Below, in pieces: positions 17,473 through 27,177 of a stretch of 64,000 nucleotides of DNA. Each line of letters starts with the position of its first letter. Position 1 is the first letter of the stretch. The translations under genes and the position numbers were made by a program. Source of the stretch: CAIKMD01 sp963803265 (GTDB lineage: Bacteria > Pseudomonadota > Alphaproteobacteria > ATCC43930 > CGMCC-115725); assembly GCA_963803265.1 (NCBI GenBank), contig CAWDLZ010000012.1, positions 124,001 to 188,000 on the forward strand, read 5' to 3'. A model generated the notes under the pieces. That model was not told the DNA's origin, searched no databases, and was given only the letters and a program-made list of their open reading frames with translations.

Positions 17473-19133
17473 CCGGCGCTCCGCTCGACGCCGAGGTGAT
17501 CATCGCCGGCGGCGGCCCGGCCGGGCTGATGCTGGCGAACGAACTGGGGCGGCGCGGCATCGCGACGCTTCTCTTCAGCGAGCGCCCATCGACCTCGCCC
17601 TATCCGCAAGCCAACGCGACCCAGGCCCGCACCATGGAGCATTACCGGCGCCTGGGCTTTGCCGATGCCGTGCGCGCCATCGGCATGCCGCCCGATTACC
17701 CGACCGATGTCGCCTATTTCACCCGCTACGCCCGGCACGAGCTGGCGCGCTTCGCGCTGCCGGCGTCGCGCGAGGCGCGCGACCTCGTCAAGACCTTGTC
17801 GGGATCCTGGAGCGCCGCCGAGCTGCCGCATCGCGGCTCGCAGCTTTACGTCGAGCGGGTGCTGCGCCGCGAGGCGGAAAAGCTCGAGCGCGTCACCCTG
17901 CGCTTCGGCTGGCGCGTCGAGAGCTTCTGCCAGACGCAAGATCGCGTCACCGTCGATGCGGTGCGTATCGACGATGGCGAAAAGCGCCGCTTCGCCGCGT
18001 CCTTCCTCGCCGGCTGCGATGGGCCGCGCAGCGCGGTGCGCCGCCAGCTCGGCTTTTCCTTTCACGGCGAGGCCGGGGTCGTACGCGATTATCTCGGCGG
18101 GCGGATGCTCTCGACCTATTTCCGCTCGCCCGATCTCTACCGCGCCATCCCGTTCCCGCGCGCCTGGCAATATTGGGCGGTGAACCCCGAGCAGCGCGGC
18201 CTGTTGCTGGCGCTCGACGGCAAAGACGAGTTCGTCTTCATGTTCCAGCTTCGCCCCGGCGAGGACGAAGGCGCGATCTCGGAGGATTGGGCCAAGGCGG
18301 CGCTCTACCGCGCGCTGGGCTGCGCCTGCACGGTGGAACCGATCAACCGCATGGCCTGGACGGCCGGCTTGACGCTGGTCGCCGAGCGTTTCCAGGAGGG
18401 CCGCGTCTTCCTCGCCGGCGACGCCGTGCATCTCTTCACGCCGACCGGCGGCCTCGGTTACAACACGGCCATAGAAGATGTCGTCAACCTCGGCTGGAAG
18501 CTGGCGGCGACGCTCAAGGGCTGGGGCGGACCGCGTCTCCTCGCGAGCTACGAGCAAGAGCGCAAGCCGGTGGCCGAGCGCAACACCGGCTTTGCCCGCC
18601 GCTATGCCGATTCCATCGGCAATTTCGTGGCGGTTCCGGAGCTCGACTTTGACACGCCGGCGGGCGAGGCGGCGCGCCAAGCGGCCGGGATTTATCTCAA
18701 CCGGCACGCGCGCGAGGAATTCAACATTCCCGGCATCACCTTCGGCGCGCGCTACGACGGCTCCGCGATCGTCCTCGGCGACGGCACCGCGCCGCCGCCG
18801 GATCGGGCGAATGTCTATGTGCCGACGGCGACGCCGGGCGGCCGCGCGCCCCATGCCTGGCGCGGCGACGGGCGCTCGCTCTACGACGCCTTCGGCTTCG
18901 AATTCTCGCTGCTGCGGCTCGGGGCTGCTCCGCCCGATGCGAGCGCCTTCGTTAAGGCGGCGGCGCGGCGCAGAATTCCGCTCTCGCTCGTCGACTGCCC
19001 CGAGGCCGAGCTGCGCGAGCTCTACGCGGCCGATCTCGCCCTCATCCGCCCCGATCAGATCGTGGCCTGGCGCGGCGATCGCGTGCCCGATGACGTCGAG
19101 AAGCTACTCACCGCCGCGACCGGCGCTTGGTAG
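17469..19133 (+). CDS. FAD-dependent aromatic monooxygenase, paralogue 2
   Basis: A 554-residue close paralogue of the preceding gene, with the same motifs: EVIIAGGGPAGLMLANELGRR, GCDGPRSAVRR and RVFLAGDAVHLFTPTGGLGY. Long identical stretches such as RPSTSPYPQANATQARTME and EEFNIPGITFGARYDGSA show a common origin. The start is GTG 17469, overlapping the previous stop as GTGA. Differences concentrate in the middle (residues about 200-300, the likely substrate-cavity side) and in the extreme C-terminus. They may act on related phenols or as a hetero-oligomer; that is inference. Confidence 0.9.
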   Translation: MTGAPLDAEVIIAGGGPAGLMLANELGRRGIATLLFSERPSTSPYPQANATQARTMEHYRRLGFADAVRAIGMPPDYPTDVAYFTRYARHELARFALPASREARDLVKTLSGSWSAAELPHRGSQLYVERVLRREAEKLERVTLRFGWRVESFCQTQDRVTVDAVRIDDGEKRRFAASFLAGCDGPRSAVRRQLGFSFHGEAGVVRDYLGGRMLSTYFRSPDLYRAIPFPRAWQYWAVNPEQRGLLLALDGKDEFVFMFQLRPGEDEGAISEDWAKAALYRALGCACTVEPINRMAWTAGLTLVAERFQEGRVFLAGDAVHLFTPTGGLGYNTAIEDVVNLGWKLAATLKGWGGPRLLASYEQERKPVAERNTGFARRYADSIGNFVAVPELDFDTPAGEAARQAAGIYLNRHAREEFNIPGITFGARYDGSAIVLGDGTAPPPDRANVYVPTATPGGRAPHAWRGDGRSLYDAFGFEFSLLRLGAAPPDASAFVKAAARRRIPLSLVDCPEAELRELYAADLALIRPDQIVAWRGDRVPDDVEKLLTAATGAW

Positions 19134-19151
19134 TCTCCTATTTGCGGGGGT

Positions 19152-19166
19152 GGTGGCTTAGTTAGG
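19152..19166 (+). repeat. 15-bp direct repeat, left copy
   Basis: GGTGGCTTAGTTAGG just after the second monooxygenase. A copy with one mismatch (GGTGGCTTAATTAGG) lies at 20364-20378. The two bracket a less GC-rich 1.2-kb stretch with a lipoprotein gene and a small orphan gene. Confidence 0.5.
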
Positions 19167-19293
19167 ATTCTTTGGAAACCGACATTGCGAAGGTACGTTG
19201 GAAGTAGGCGCACGAATTTGACCAGCAGTAATCGACCGCACATTGGCAAGTCAAAGTTGTGACAAGCCAGGGCATGGGGCTTTTGGAGCGCAC

Positions 19294-19812
19294 ATGATGA
19301 ACAAGATTTTGTCGAGATTGTCGATCATCGCGATTTTATTCATCGCTGGCTGCGTAGCGCCGACCCCCTACCATCTAACAACGCCGTTTGCCGAGGGGGA
19401 CTTTCAGCCTTGGGCTGGCAGTGGCCCAGCGACGTTGCAAGGTCAGGCGTTCCTAAAGACCGTCGGCGGTGACGTGAAGACATGCGCTGGCGCGGTCGTC
19501 GTGTTGATACCCGCGAACGCATACGACCGCGAACTCATCCAAGCCGAAAAGGCCGGCTATAGCGACGTCGAGGGCGCCCCCCAGACTTGGGCGCGCTATG
19601 CGCATCAGACCCGATACGATGCCCAAGGAAATTTTTTGTTCGCCGATGTGCCGGCTCTCACACGGATCATCGAGACCAGCGTAAGCTGGGGCATCCCGAC
19701 CGAGAGCATGCTGGTTCCCATCGATAAGCAAGGCGGTGTCCTAAACCAGGAAGTGTCCTTGCGGCCGGGTATCAACCGCGCAATTCTGACCGCAGAAGAC
19801 GAAGTTCGTTGA
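19294..19812 (+). CDS. Hypothetical lipoprotein
   Basis: A 172-residue protein. The N-terminus MMNKILSRLSIIAILFIAGC is a lipoprotein signal peptide with the lipobox IAGC (Cys at residue 20). The mature part has a predicted beta-rich fold (GQAFLKTVGGDVKTCAGAVV, then YDAQGNFLFADVPALT), resembling carboxypeptidase-regulatory-like or surface-exposed beta-sandwich proteins. No domain is firmly recognised. TTGGAGCG precedes ATG 19294. Composition is lower in GC than the flanking monooxygenases and purH, suggesting foreign origin. It lies inside the segment bounded by 15-bp direct repeats. Confidence 0.75.
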   Translation: MMNKILSRLSIIAILFIAGCVAPTPYHLTTPFAEGDFQPWAGSGPATLQGQAFLKTVGGDVKTCAGAVVVLIPANAYDRELIQAEKAGYSDVEGAPQTWARYAHQTRYDAQGNFLFADVPALTRIIETSVSWGIPTESMLVPIDKQGGVLNQEVSLRPGINRAILTAEDEVR

Positions 19813-20034
19813 CCGGCGCGGCGGCGTTTCTGAGTATCTGAAAAGCCCACCGGGCGACTCTAGGCGAGTCACCGGCGTACATTTTTTCGCGGGCTACGAT
19901 CTAGCCGCCGAGGCCGCTTGCTCGTGGACCGCGAAATGCGCCGGCGTTTCGAGGCTTCCGCGGTTAAGACCGGAAGTGGCCATAGGCGCCGTTCACGGTT
20001 ATCACGGGCGGAAAGGAATGAGAAGAGAAGGTCA

Positions 20035-20247
20035 ATGGTGATTGTCCTGATTTGCCGGTGCGTAAAGCCAGATAGGGAGGCGGAATTTCTGGCGAGCTAC
20101 CGCGCTCAAAAGCCGCCTCCTGCCACTGTAGGATTCATCGATGAAACGCTTACCAAGATCGCCAACCCCGCAACTCTCCCGGAGCCGATGAGGAGCTTGC
20201 CGATTGAATGCGAGAATTGCCTGACCTATCTAAATATCGCTCGGTAG
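20035..20247 (+). CDS. Small hypothetical protein
   Basis: A possible 70-residue protein starting MVIVLICRCVKPDREAEF at ATG 20035 with AGAGAAGG six bases upstream. It has a hydrophobic first strand and then charged helices, compatible with a ferredoxin-like small alpha/beta fold, but I recognise no family. A longer frame from 19918 adds a basic N-terminus that looks non-coding. It sits within the lower-GC segment between the direct repeats. Confidence 0.45.
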   Translation: MVIVLICRCVKPDREAEFLASYRAQKPPPATVGFIDETLTKIANPATLPEPMRSLPIECENCLTYLNIAR

Positions 20248-20363
20248 ACATCGGCAGCGGCATTCGACGCTTTCTTCCACCCCAAAACCTTCCACGATGA
20301 CAACGAGTGTTCATACCGCCTCAGAGCGACGTTCGATATCATTTAGCGCGTTCGGCGGGAATA

Positions 20364-20378
20364 GGTGGCTTAATTAGG
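20364..20378 (+). repeat. 15-bp direct repeat, right copy
   Basis: GGTGGCTTAATTAGG, a 14/15 match to 19152-19166. It lies 79 bases upstream of the toxin gene. Confidence 0.5.
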
Positions 20379-20420
20379 CCAGTACCCGAAGCTTGATCGC
20401 GGCAGTGCATGGGGGGCTAT

Positions 20421-20455
20421 TTCACCAACCAGTAATTCTGGCTACAATCTGGCTA
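20421..20455 (+). promoter_or_regulatory. Promoter and tandem operator of the toxin-antitoxin pair
   Basis: A good -10 hexamer TACAAT lies at 20443-20448 with a weak -35 (TTCACC, 20421-20426) 16 bases upstream. The 8-bp word TCTGGCTA occurs twice, at 20437-20444 and 20448-20455, with centres one helical turn (11 bp) apart, overlapping the -10. This is a plausible autoregulatory operator. The predicted start falls within a few bases of ATG 20458 and no ribosome site is visible, so the transcript may be nearly leaderless. Confidence 0.45.
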
Positions 20456-20457
20456 GA

Positions 20458-20751
20458 ATGAGTTTTGAGATCGTGCTGGCTCCCGAGGCCGTGCAAGACC
20501 TCGGTAGGCTCAAAGCAAATCTGCGAGCCACCGTGCGCGCGGCGCTCGAAACCCATTTGCGACACGAGCCGAAAAAGACGAGTTGCAGTCGCATCAAACG
20601 GCTTCGCGGTCTTCGCCGTCCGCAATATCGGCTTCGTGTGGATGAGGTCAGAGTGTTCTACGACGTTTCCGGCTCGATCGTCGAAATTCTCGCGATCGTT
20701 GCCAAATCGGAGGCTCAAACATGGCTGGCGCAGTTCGGAAGTCCCGCATGA
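20458..20751 (+). CDS. RelE/ParE family toxin of a type II TA pair
   Basis: A 97-residue protein with the RelE/ParE pattern: MSFEIVLAPEAVQDLGRLKA, two helices with basic residues, then YRLRVDEVRVFYDVSGSIVEILAIV, the core strands that bear the catalytic surface. Arg residues in RLRVDEVRV are in the positions used by mRNA-cleaving RelE relatives. It precedes its antitoxin (toxin-first order, as in HigBA) and overlaps it by 4 bases. Role: growth arrest when antitoxin is degraded. Confidence 0.85.
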   Translation: MSFEIVLAPEAVQDLGRLKANLRATVRAALETHLRHEPKKTSCSRIKRLRGLRRPQYRLRVDEVRVFYDVSGSIVEILAIVAKSEAQTWLAQFGSPA

Positions 20752-21017
20752 AGGAAATTCCTTTGTCCGAGGTCAAAGACGACCTTTCGCGATTTCTTCG
20801 CGAGGCCGAAAAGCAGGAAATCGTCATAACGCGTCACGGCAAGCCGGCGGGCGTTCTGATCGGCTTCAGCTCGGAAGACGACTGGCTCGATTACCGCATC
20901 GAGAACGACCCCCAATTCCTGGGGCGCATCGAAGCCGCGCGAAAGAGCCTGCGCGCCGGAAGCGGCATTCGCTTGGAAGATCTGGACAAGCCGCCGGCGA
21001 AGGCGACCGGCGCTTGA
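20748..21017 (+). CDS. Phd/YefM family antitoxin
   Basis: An 89-residue protein starting MKEIPLSEVKDDLSRFLREA, followed by EIVITRHGKPAGVLIGF, the typical Phd/YefM DNA-binding N-terminal domain. The C-terminal half (EDDWLDYRIENDPQFLGRIE) is the toxin-neutralising tail. ATG 20748 overlaps the toxin stop as ATGA; an in-frame ATG at 20721 would add nine residues inside the toxin gene. It likely represses its own promoter through the repeated TCTGGCTA sites. Confidence 0.85.
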   Translation: MKEIPLSEVKDDLSRFLREAEKQEIVITRHGKPAGVLIGFSSEDDWLDYRIENDPQFLGRIEAARKSLRAGSGIRLEDLDKPPAKATGA

Positions 21018-21049
21018 TCGCGGCGGCGCCCGCGCCTTAAGGTCGGCGC

Positions 21050-22633
21050 ATGACCGAAACCTCCCGCCCGATCGCGCGGGCGCTCCTTTCCGTCTCCGAC
21101 AAAGCGGGCCTCGTGCCGTTCGCGCGCGCGCTCGCCGAAGCGGGCGTCGCCCTCATCTCGACCGGCGGCACCGCCCAGGCGCTGGCCGATTCCGGCTTGG
21201 CCGTCGCCGATGTCGCCTCGGTCACCGGCTTCCCCGAGATGCTCGACGGGCGGGTGAAGACGCTGCACCCCGCCATTCACGGCGCGATTCTCGCCCGCCG
21301 CGACCGGCCGGCGCATCTCGACGCCATCGCGGGGGCCGGCATCGCGCCCATCGATCTCGTCGCCGTGAACCTCTATCCCTTCGCGGCGACGCGGGCGCGC
21401 GGCGCGGGGTTCGAGGAATGCCTCGAGAACATCGACATCGGCGGCCCGGCGCTCATCCGCGCCGCGGCCAAGAACCATGATTCGGTCACGGTCGCGACCG
21501 ACCCCGGCGATTACCCGGCGATCCTCGCCGAGATGGCCGCGCATCGGGGCGCCACCACGCTGGCGCTGCGCCGGAAGCTCGCCGGCCAGGCCTTCGCGCG
21601 CAGCTCGGCCTACGATTGCGAGGTCGCGTCCTGGTTCGCCGAGATGGCGGGCGAGCGCTTTCCCGAGACGCTCAATCTTTCTGGGCGCCTCAGCCAAATC
21701 CTGCGCTATGGCGAGAACCCGCATCAGCAGGCGGCGTTCTATCGCGGCGGCGTTTCGCGTCCCGGCGTCGCCACAGCGACCCAGCTTCAGGGCAAGGAGC
21801 TGTCCTTCAACAATCTCAATGATACCGACGCGGCTTACGAATGCGTCGCCGAGTTCGCCCCGCCCGCCGTCGCCATCATCAAGCACGCCAATCCGTGCGG
21901 CGTCGCCTTGGGCGCCAATCTGGTCGAGGCATTCGGCAAGGCGCTCGCCTGCGATCCCGTGAGCGCCTTCGGCGGCATCGTCGCCCTCAACCGCGCGCTC
22001 GACGCCCGCGTGGTCGAGGCGATCGGGAAACTCTTCCTCGAAGCGATCATCGCGCCCAGCGTCACGGCGGAAGCGCGCGCTCTCCTGGCGAAGAAGCCGA
22101 ATCTGCGAATCCTCGAAGCCGGCGCGCTGCCCGACCCGCTTGCCGGCGGCATGACCATCCGCTCGCTCGCCGGCGGCTATCTGGTGCAGACGCGCGACGA
22201 TGGCGCCACCGACGACGCCGCGCTGAAAGTGGTGACGAAGCGCGCGCCCAGCGCCGCCGAGCGCGCCGATCTGCTCTTCGCCTTCCGCGTCGCCAAGCAT
22301 GTCAAATCCAACGCCATCGTCTATGCCAAGCGCGGCGCGACCGTGGGCATCGGCGCCGGGCAGATGAGCCGCGTCGACAGCGCGCGGATCGCCGCCGCCA
22401 AGGCCGAGGAAGCCGGCAAGGCCGCCGGCCTCTCGGAAAGCTTAGCTAAGAATTCGGTCGTCGCCTCGGATGCGTTCTTTCCCTTCGCCGACGGGCTCGA
22501 GGCGGCGGTGGCTGCGGGCGCCAGCGCGGTCATCCAGCCCGGCGGCTCGATCCGCGACGCCGAGGTGATCGCGGCCGCCGATAAGGCCGGGATCGCCATG
22601 GTTTTCACCGGGATGCGGCATTTCCGGCATTAA
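21050..22633 (+). CDS. purH: Bifunctional AICAR formyltransferase / IMP cyclohydrolase
   Basis: A 527-residue protein carrying both last steps of purine synthesis. The N-terminal IMP cyclohydrolase domain (about 1-200) has ALLSVSDKAGLVPFARAL, ISTGGTAQAL and DGRVKTLHPAIHG. The C-terminal AICAR transformylase domain has RYGENPHQQAA, QGKELSFNNLND and KHANPCGVA. It ends in the usual VFTGMRHFRH. It starts 32 bases after the antitoxin. By comparison with relatives it would directly follow the heparinase gene, so the monooxygenase and TA block looks inserted. Confidence 0.97.
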   Translation: MTETSRPIARALLSVSDKAGLVPFARALAEAGVALISTGGTAQALADSGLAVADVASVTGFPEMLDGRVKTLHPAIHGAILARRDRPAHLDAIAGAGIAPIDLVAVNLYPFAATRARGAGFEECLENIDIGGPALIRAAAKNHDSVTVATDPGDYPAILAEMAAHRGATTLALRRKLAGQAFARSSAYDCEVASWFAEMAGERFPETLNLSGRLSQILRYGENPHQQAAFYRGGVSRPGVATATQLQGKELSFNNLNDTDAAYECVAEFAPPAVAIIKHANPCGVALGANLVEAFGKALACDPVSAFGGIVALNRALDARVVEAIGKLFLEAIIAPSVTAEARALLAKKPNLRILEAGALPDPLAGGMTIRSLAGGYLVQTRDDGATDDAALKVVTKRAPSAAERADLLFAFRVAKHVKSNAIVYAKRGATVGIGAGQMSRVDSARIAAAKAEEAGKAAGLSESLAKNSVVASDAFFPFADGLEAAVAAGASAVIQPGGSIRDAEVIAAADKAGIAMVFTGMRHFRH

Positions 22634-22696
22634 ACCTGGATAACATCGGGCAAAAATCGTAGACTCCGGCGCAAGACCGATTTGGAGGAGACCGTC

Positions 22697-23704
22697 ATGA
22701 CGACACCCGATAACGGACCCGTCATCGCCGAACGCGAAAGCCGTGCGAGGACCGATCTCTATCCGATCGAGATCGCCTTCGCCGATTACGACCGCACCCG
22801 GCCGATCATCGACGGGCGCGTTAGACCTAAGGGCATCGCCTTGAAGGCCAACACCTCGTGGATCGGCGATTTCTGCACGCGCCCCGTCTATGAGGATTAC
22901 GACGCCGCCGAGATGTCGTTCTCGTGGTATCTCGCGGCGCGCGACCGCGGCGAGCCCTGCATCGCGATCCCGATCTTTCCGTTGCGCATGGCGGTTTGGG
23001 CCTATGTCTTCGTGCGCGCGGATTCGCCGATCACGAAGCCCGCCGACCTCATCGGCAAGAGGATCGGCGCCCAGGGCTATCGCTATACCGTCAATCTCTG
23101 GCTGCGCGGCCTCTTCAAGGAGCATTACGGATTCGCGCCCGAGCAGGCGACCTGGGTGACCGCCGAGACCGAAGGCGCCGGCTATGTCATCCCCAAGGGC
23201 GTCAAGGTCGAGATCAAGAAGGGCAGCACCGCCGAAGATAATCTGAAGAACGGCGTGGTCGATGCGATCTGGTGCACCTCGGTGCCGAAGCCGTTCCAGA
23301 ACGGCGAGAGCTGGATCCGCCGGCTCTTTCCCGACACCCAGGGCGAGATGCAGGCTTTCGTCCGCCGCACCGGCATCATGCCGATCACCCATACGCTGGT
23401 GATGAAAAAGCACCTGGCCGAGCGCGAGCCCTGGATCGCCGAGAGCCTCTATCGCATGTTCGTCGAGGCGCAAGTCGCGGCCGACGAGATTTGCCAGACC
23501 GATCCGAAGCTGCTCTCGCTGCTCGACTCGGTGTTCGTCCTCGAGCAGCAGCGCGCGGCCTATGGCGCCAATCCTTACGCGCATGGGCTCGGCCCCAATC
23601 GCAAGATCGTCGAGACCTTCGTGCGCTACGCCCACGACCAGGGCTATATCTCGCGGCAAATCCCGGTCGAGGAGCTGTTCGTCCCCAGCACGCTCGGGCT
23701 GTAG
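22697..23704 (+). CDS. 4,5-dihydroxyphthalate decarboxylase-like / substrate-binding-fold protein
   Basis: A 335-residue protein of the type II periplasmic-binding fold. The pattern YDRTRPIIDGRVRPKGI, then FPLRMAVWAYVFVRADSPI and KPADLIGKRIGAQGYRYT matches the 4,5-dihydroxyphthalate-decarboxylase (Pht5/PhtD)-like branch, often mis-annotated as an ABC binding protein. No signal peptide is present, which favours a cytoplasmic enzyme. TTTGGAGGAG gives a strong ribosome site for ATG 22697. The setting beside oxygenases and an SDR supports aromatic-acid breakdown, but the substrate is unproven. Confidence 0.7.
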   Translation: MTTPDNGPVIAERESRARTDLYPIEIAFADYDRTRPIIDGRVRPKGIALKANTSWIGDFCTRPVYEDYDAAEMSFSWYLAARDRGEPCIAIPIFPLRMAVWAYVFVRADSPITKPADLIGKRIGAQGYRYTVNLWLRGLFKEHYGFAPEQATWVTAETEGAGYVIPKGVKVEIKKGSTAEDNLKNGVVDAIWCTSVPKPFQNGESWIRRLFPDTQGEMQAFVRRTGIMPITHTLVMKKHLAEREPWIAESLYRMFVEAQVAADEICQTDPKLLSLLDSVFVLEQQRAAYGANPYAHGLGPNRKIVETFVRYAHDQGYISRQIPVEELFVPSTLGL

Positions 23705-23714
23705 GGAAGCTCGG

Positions 23715-24479
23715 CTAGATACACCGCCCGCCGTTGACTTCGAGGGCGACGCCGGTAATGAACTCGGCCTCGTCCGAAGCGAGATAAAGCGCGGCGTTGG
23801 CGACATCCTTGGGTGACGAGAGCCGGCCCAGCGGCACGGTCGCGACGAAGCGCTGGCGATGCGCCTCGGTGGTCCCGCCCAAAAAGCTCGGCAACAGCGG
23901 CGTGTCGCCGGCCACCGGGCAGATCGCGTTGACGCGGATCTTGTCGGGGCCCAATTCCGCCGCCATGCCCTTGGTCAGCGTGATCACGGCGCCCTTCGAA
24001 CCGTTGTACCAGACGAGGCCCGGCCGCGGCCGCAGCCCGCCGGTCGACGCGATATTGAGGATCGAGCCGCCGCTGCCCTGCTGGCGCAGCACCGGCACGA
24101 GGTGCTTCGTCGCGAGATAGATCGACTTCACATTGACCGCGAAGATGCGGTCGAACATGTCCTCGGGCACGTCGAGCATCGGCTGGTTGACATGAGTGAT
24201 GCCGGCATTGTTGACCATGATGTCGATATGGCCGTAGCGATCGAGGCTCGCGCCGACGAGCGCGGCCATGTCGTCGCCCCGAGAGACATCGGCGCGCACG
24301 TAAAGCGCGCTGCCCTGGCCTTGCGTGCCCTCGATCTCGCGGACGACGCGGCGCCCGCCGGTGTCGTTGATGTCGTTGACCACGAGCTTGGCGCCTTCCT
24401 CGGCGAAGCGCTTGGCCATGGCCTCGCCGAAGCCCGAGCCGCCGCCGGTGACGATCGCCACCTTGTCCTTCAAGCGCAT
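23715..24479 (-). CDS. SDR family oxidoreductase
   Basis: A 254-residue classical short-chain dehydrogenase. It has the cofactor motif TGGGSGFGEAM at residues 12-22, NNAGITH, the Ser in NIASTGGLRP, catalytic YNGSKGA, and the C-terminal ITGVALEVNGGRCI. These are features of FabG/glucose-dehydrogenase-like enzymes acting on hydroxy or keto groups. It is convergent with the decarboxylase-like gene 10 bases away. The substrate is unknown; a dihydrodiol or hydroxyacyl compound would suit the neighbourhood. Confidence 0.88.
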   Translation of the reverse strand: MRLKDKVAIVTGGGSGFGEAMAKRFAEEGAKLVVNDINDTGGRRVVREIEGTQGQGSALYVRADVSRGDDMAALVGASLDRYGHIDIMVNNAGITHVNQPMLDVPEDMFDRIFAVNVKSIYLATKHLVPVLRQQGSGGSILNIASTGGLRPRPGLVWYNGSKGAVITLTKGMAAELGPDKIRVNAICPVAGDTPLLPSFLGGTTEAHRQRFVATVPLGRLSSPKDVANAALYLASDEAEFITGVALEVNGGRCI

Positions 24480-24539
24480 GGTTTCCTCCCCGCCAAAGCC
24501 TGCCCTTCAGTGTGGCATGGCGGCGGGGGCGGCGGAAAG

Positions 24540-24743
24540 TCAGACCGTGATGTTGACGATCTGCCCGCGCCCGCGCGTAGGCGTCCGCTGGGCGGATGCC
24601 TGCACTGGAGCCGCCGGCTTGGCCGGCGCCGGGGGCAGCACGCGGGCCGCTTGCAACCGCGCCTGCTGAATGATGCCGAGCTGGGCCGGGGAAAGCACGG
24701 GGCTGGGAGCCGATGTCGCCATGCCGGAAGCTTGCCGCAACAT
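24540..24743 (-). CDS. Small Ala/Pro-rich hypothetical protein
   Basis: A possible 67-residue protein starting MLRQASGMATSAPSPVLSPA and ending RGRGQIVNITV. The central part is a helix-like AQLGIIQQARLQAARVL followed by an Ala/Pro-rich linker. I recognise no family. Support comes from an ATG at 24743, an unbroken frame and its placement upstream of, and co-directional with, the SDR. It may be a small structural or secreted-like peptide, or not a gene at all. Confidence 0.4.
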   Translation of the reverse strand: MLRQASGMATSAPSPVLSPAQLGIIQQARLQAARVLPPAPAKPAAPVQASAQRTPTRGRGQIVNITV

Positions 24744-24826
24744 GGTTAGCGCCCGGTTAACCCAAGTTCTTGTTGGCCGCAGCTTGCCGGTTTAGTTTAA
24801 GCCTTAGGCCCCAAGGGAGTAGCGCC

Positions 24827-26767
<1,941 letters not shown>

Positions 26768-26769
26768 GC

Positions 26770-27177
26770 ATGGCTGAAGAGCAGGCGAAGCATTCGCGGC
26801 GCTATTTGAAGCGCGAGGCAACCCAGGCGCGCGCCTATTCGCCCGCCGTCATCACCCAAGGCGGCAGGGCGATCTGGCTGGCCGGCCAGACCGCGCTCGA
26901 GGATGCCGCTGGCCGGTCGCTCGCAGGCGATTTCGACGGCCAGGTCCGCGAAGTCTTCCGCCGCCTCGGCAACACCCTCGCCGAGGCCGGGGCCAAGCTC
27001 GGCGACATGGTGACGATGACAGTGTTCATAACCGATAGCCGCTATGGCGACCGGCTGACGCAGCTCCGCAAGGAGATTTTCGGCGACGATTTCCCGGCCA
27101 GCGCGCTCATCACCGTCACCGGCCTGGCGCGCCCCGGCCTCCTCGTCGAGATCCAGGGCATCGCCGTCGTCGATTAG
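26770..27177 (+). CDS. RidA family (YjgF/UK114) deaminase
   Basis: A 135-residue trimeric-fold protein. YSPAVITQGGRAIWLAGQTA, then QVREVFRRLGNTLAEAGAKL and the strand MVTMTVFITD match RidA. The expected late Arg is in LARPGLLVEIQGIAVVD. Members hydrolyse reactive enamine/imine intermediates from PLP enzymes or act on related substrates. ATG 26770 lies 2 bases after acs; a GTG at 26764 overlapping the acs stop is an alternative. The 3' end overlaps the convergent GDH gene by 2 bases. Confidence 0.88.
   Translation: MAEEQAKHSRRYLKREATQARAYSPAVITQGGRAIWLAGQTALEDAAGRSLAGDFDGQVREVFRRLGNTLAEAGAKLGDMVTMTVFITDSRYGDRLTQLRKEIFGDDFPASALITVTGLARPGLLVEIQGIAVVD

Noticed and set aside
22697..23704. An ordinary ABC periplasmic binding protein
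   Set aside because: No signal peptide, and the TRPIIDGRV / FPLRM pattern fits the dihydroxyphthalate-decarboxylase-like branch better.
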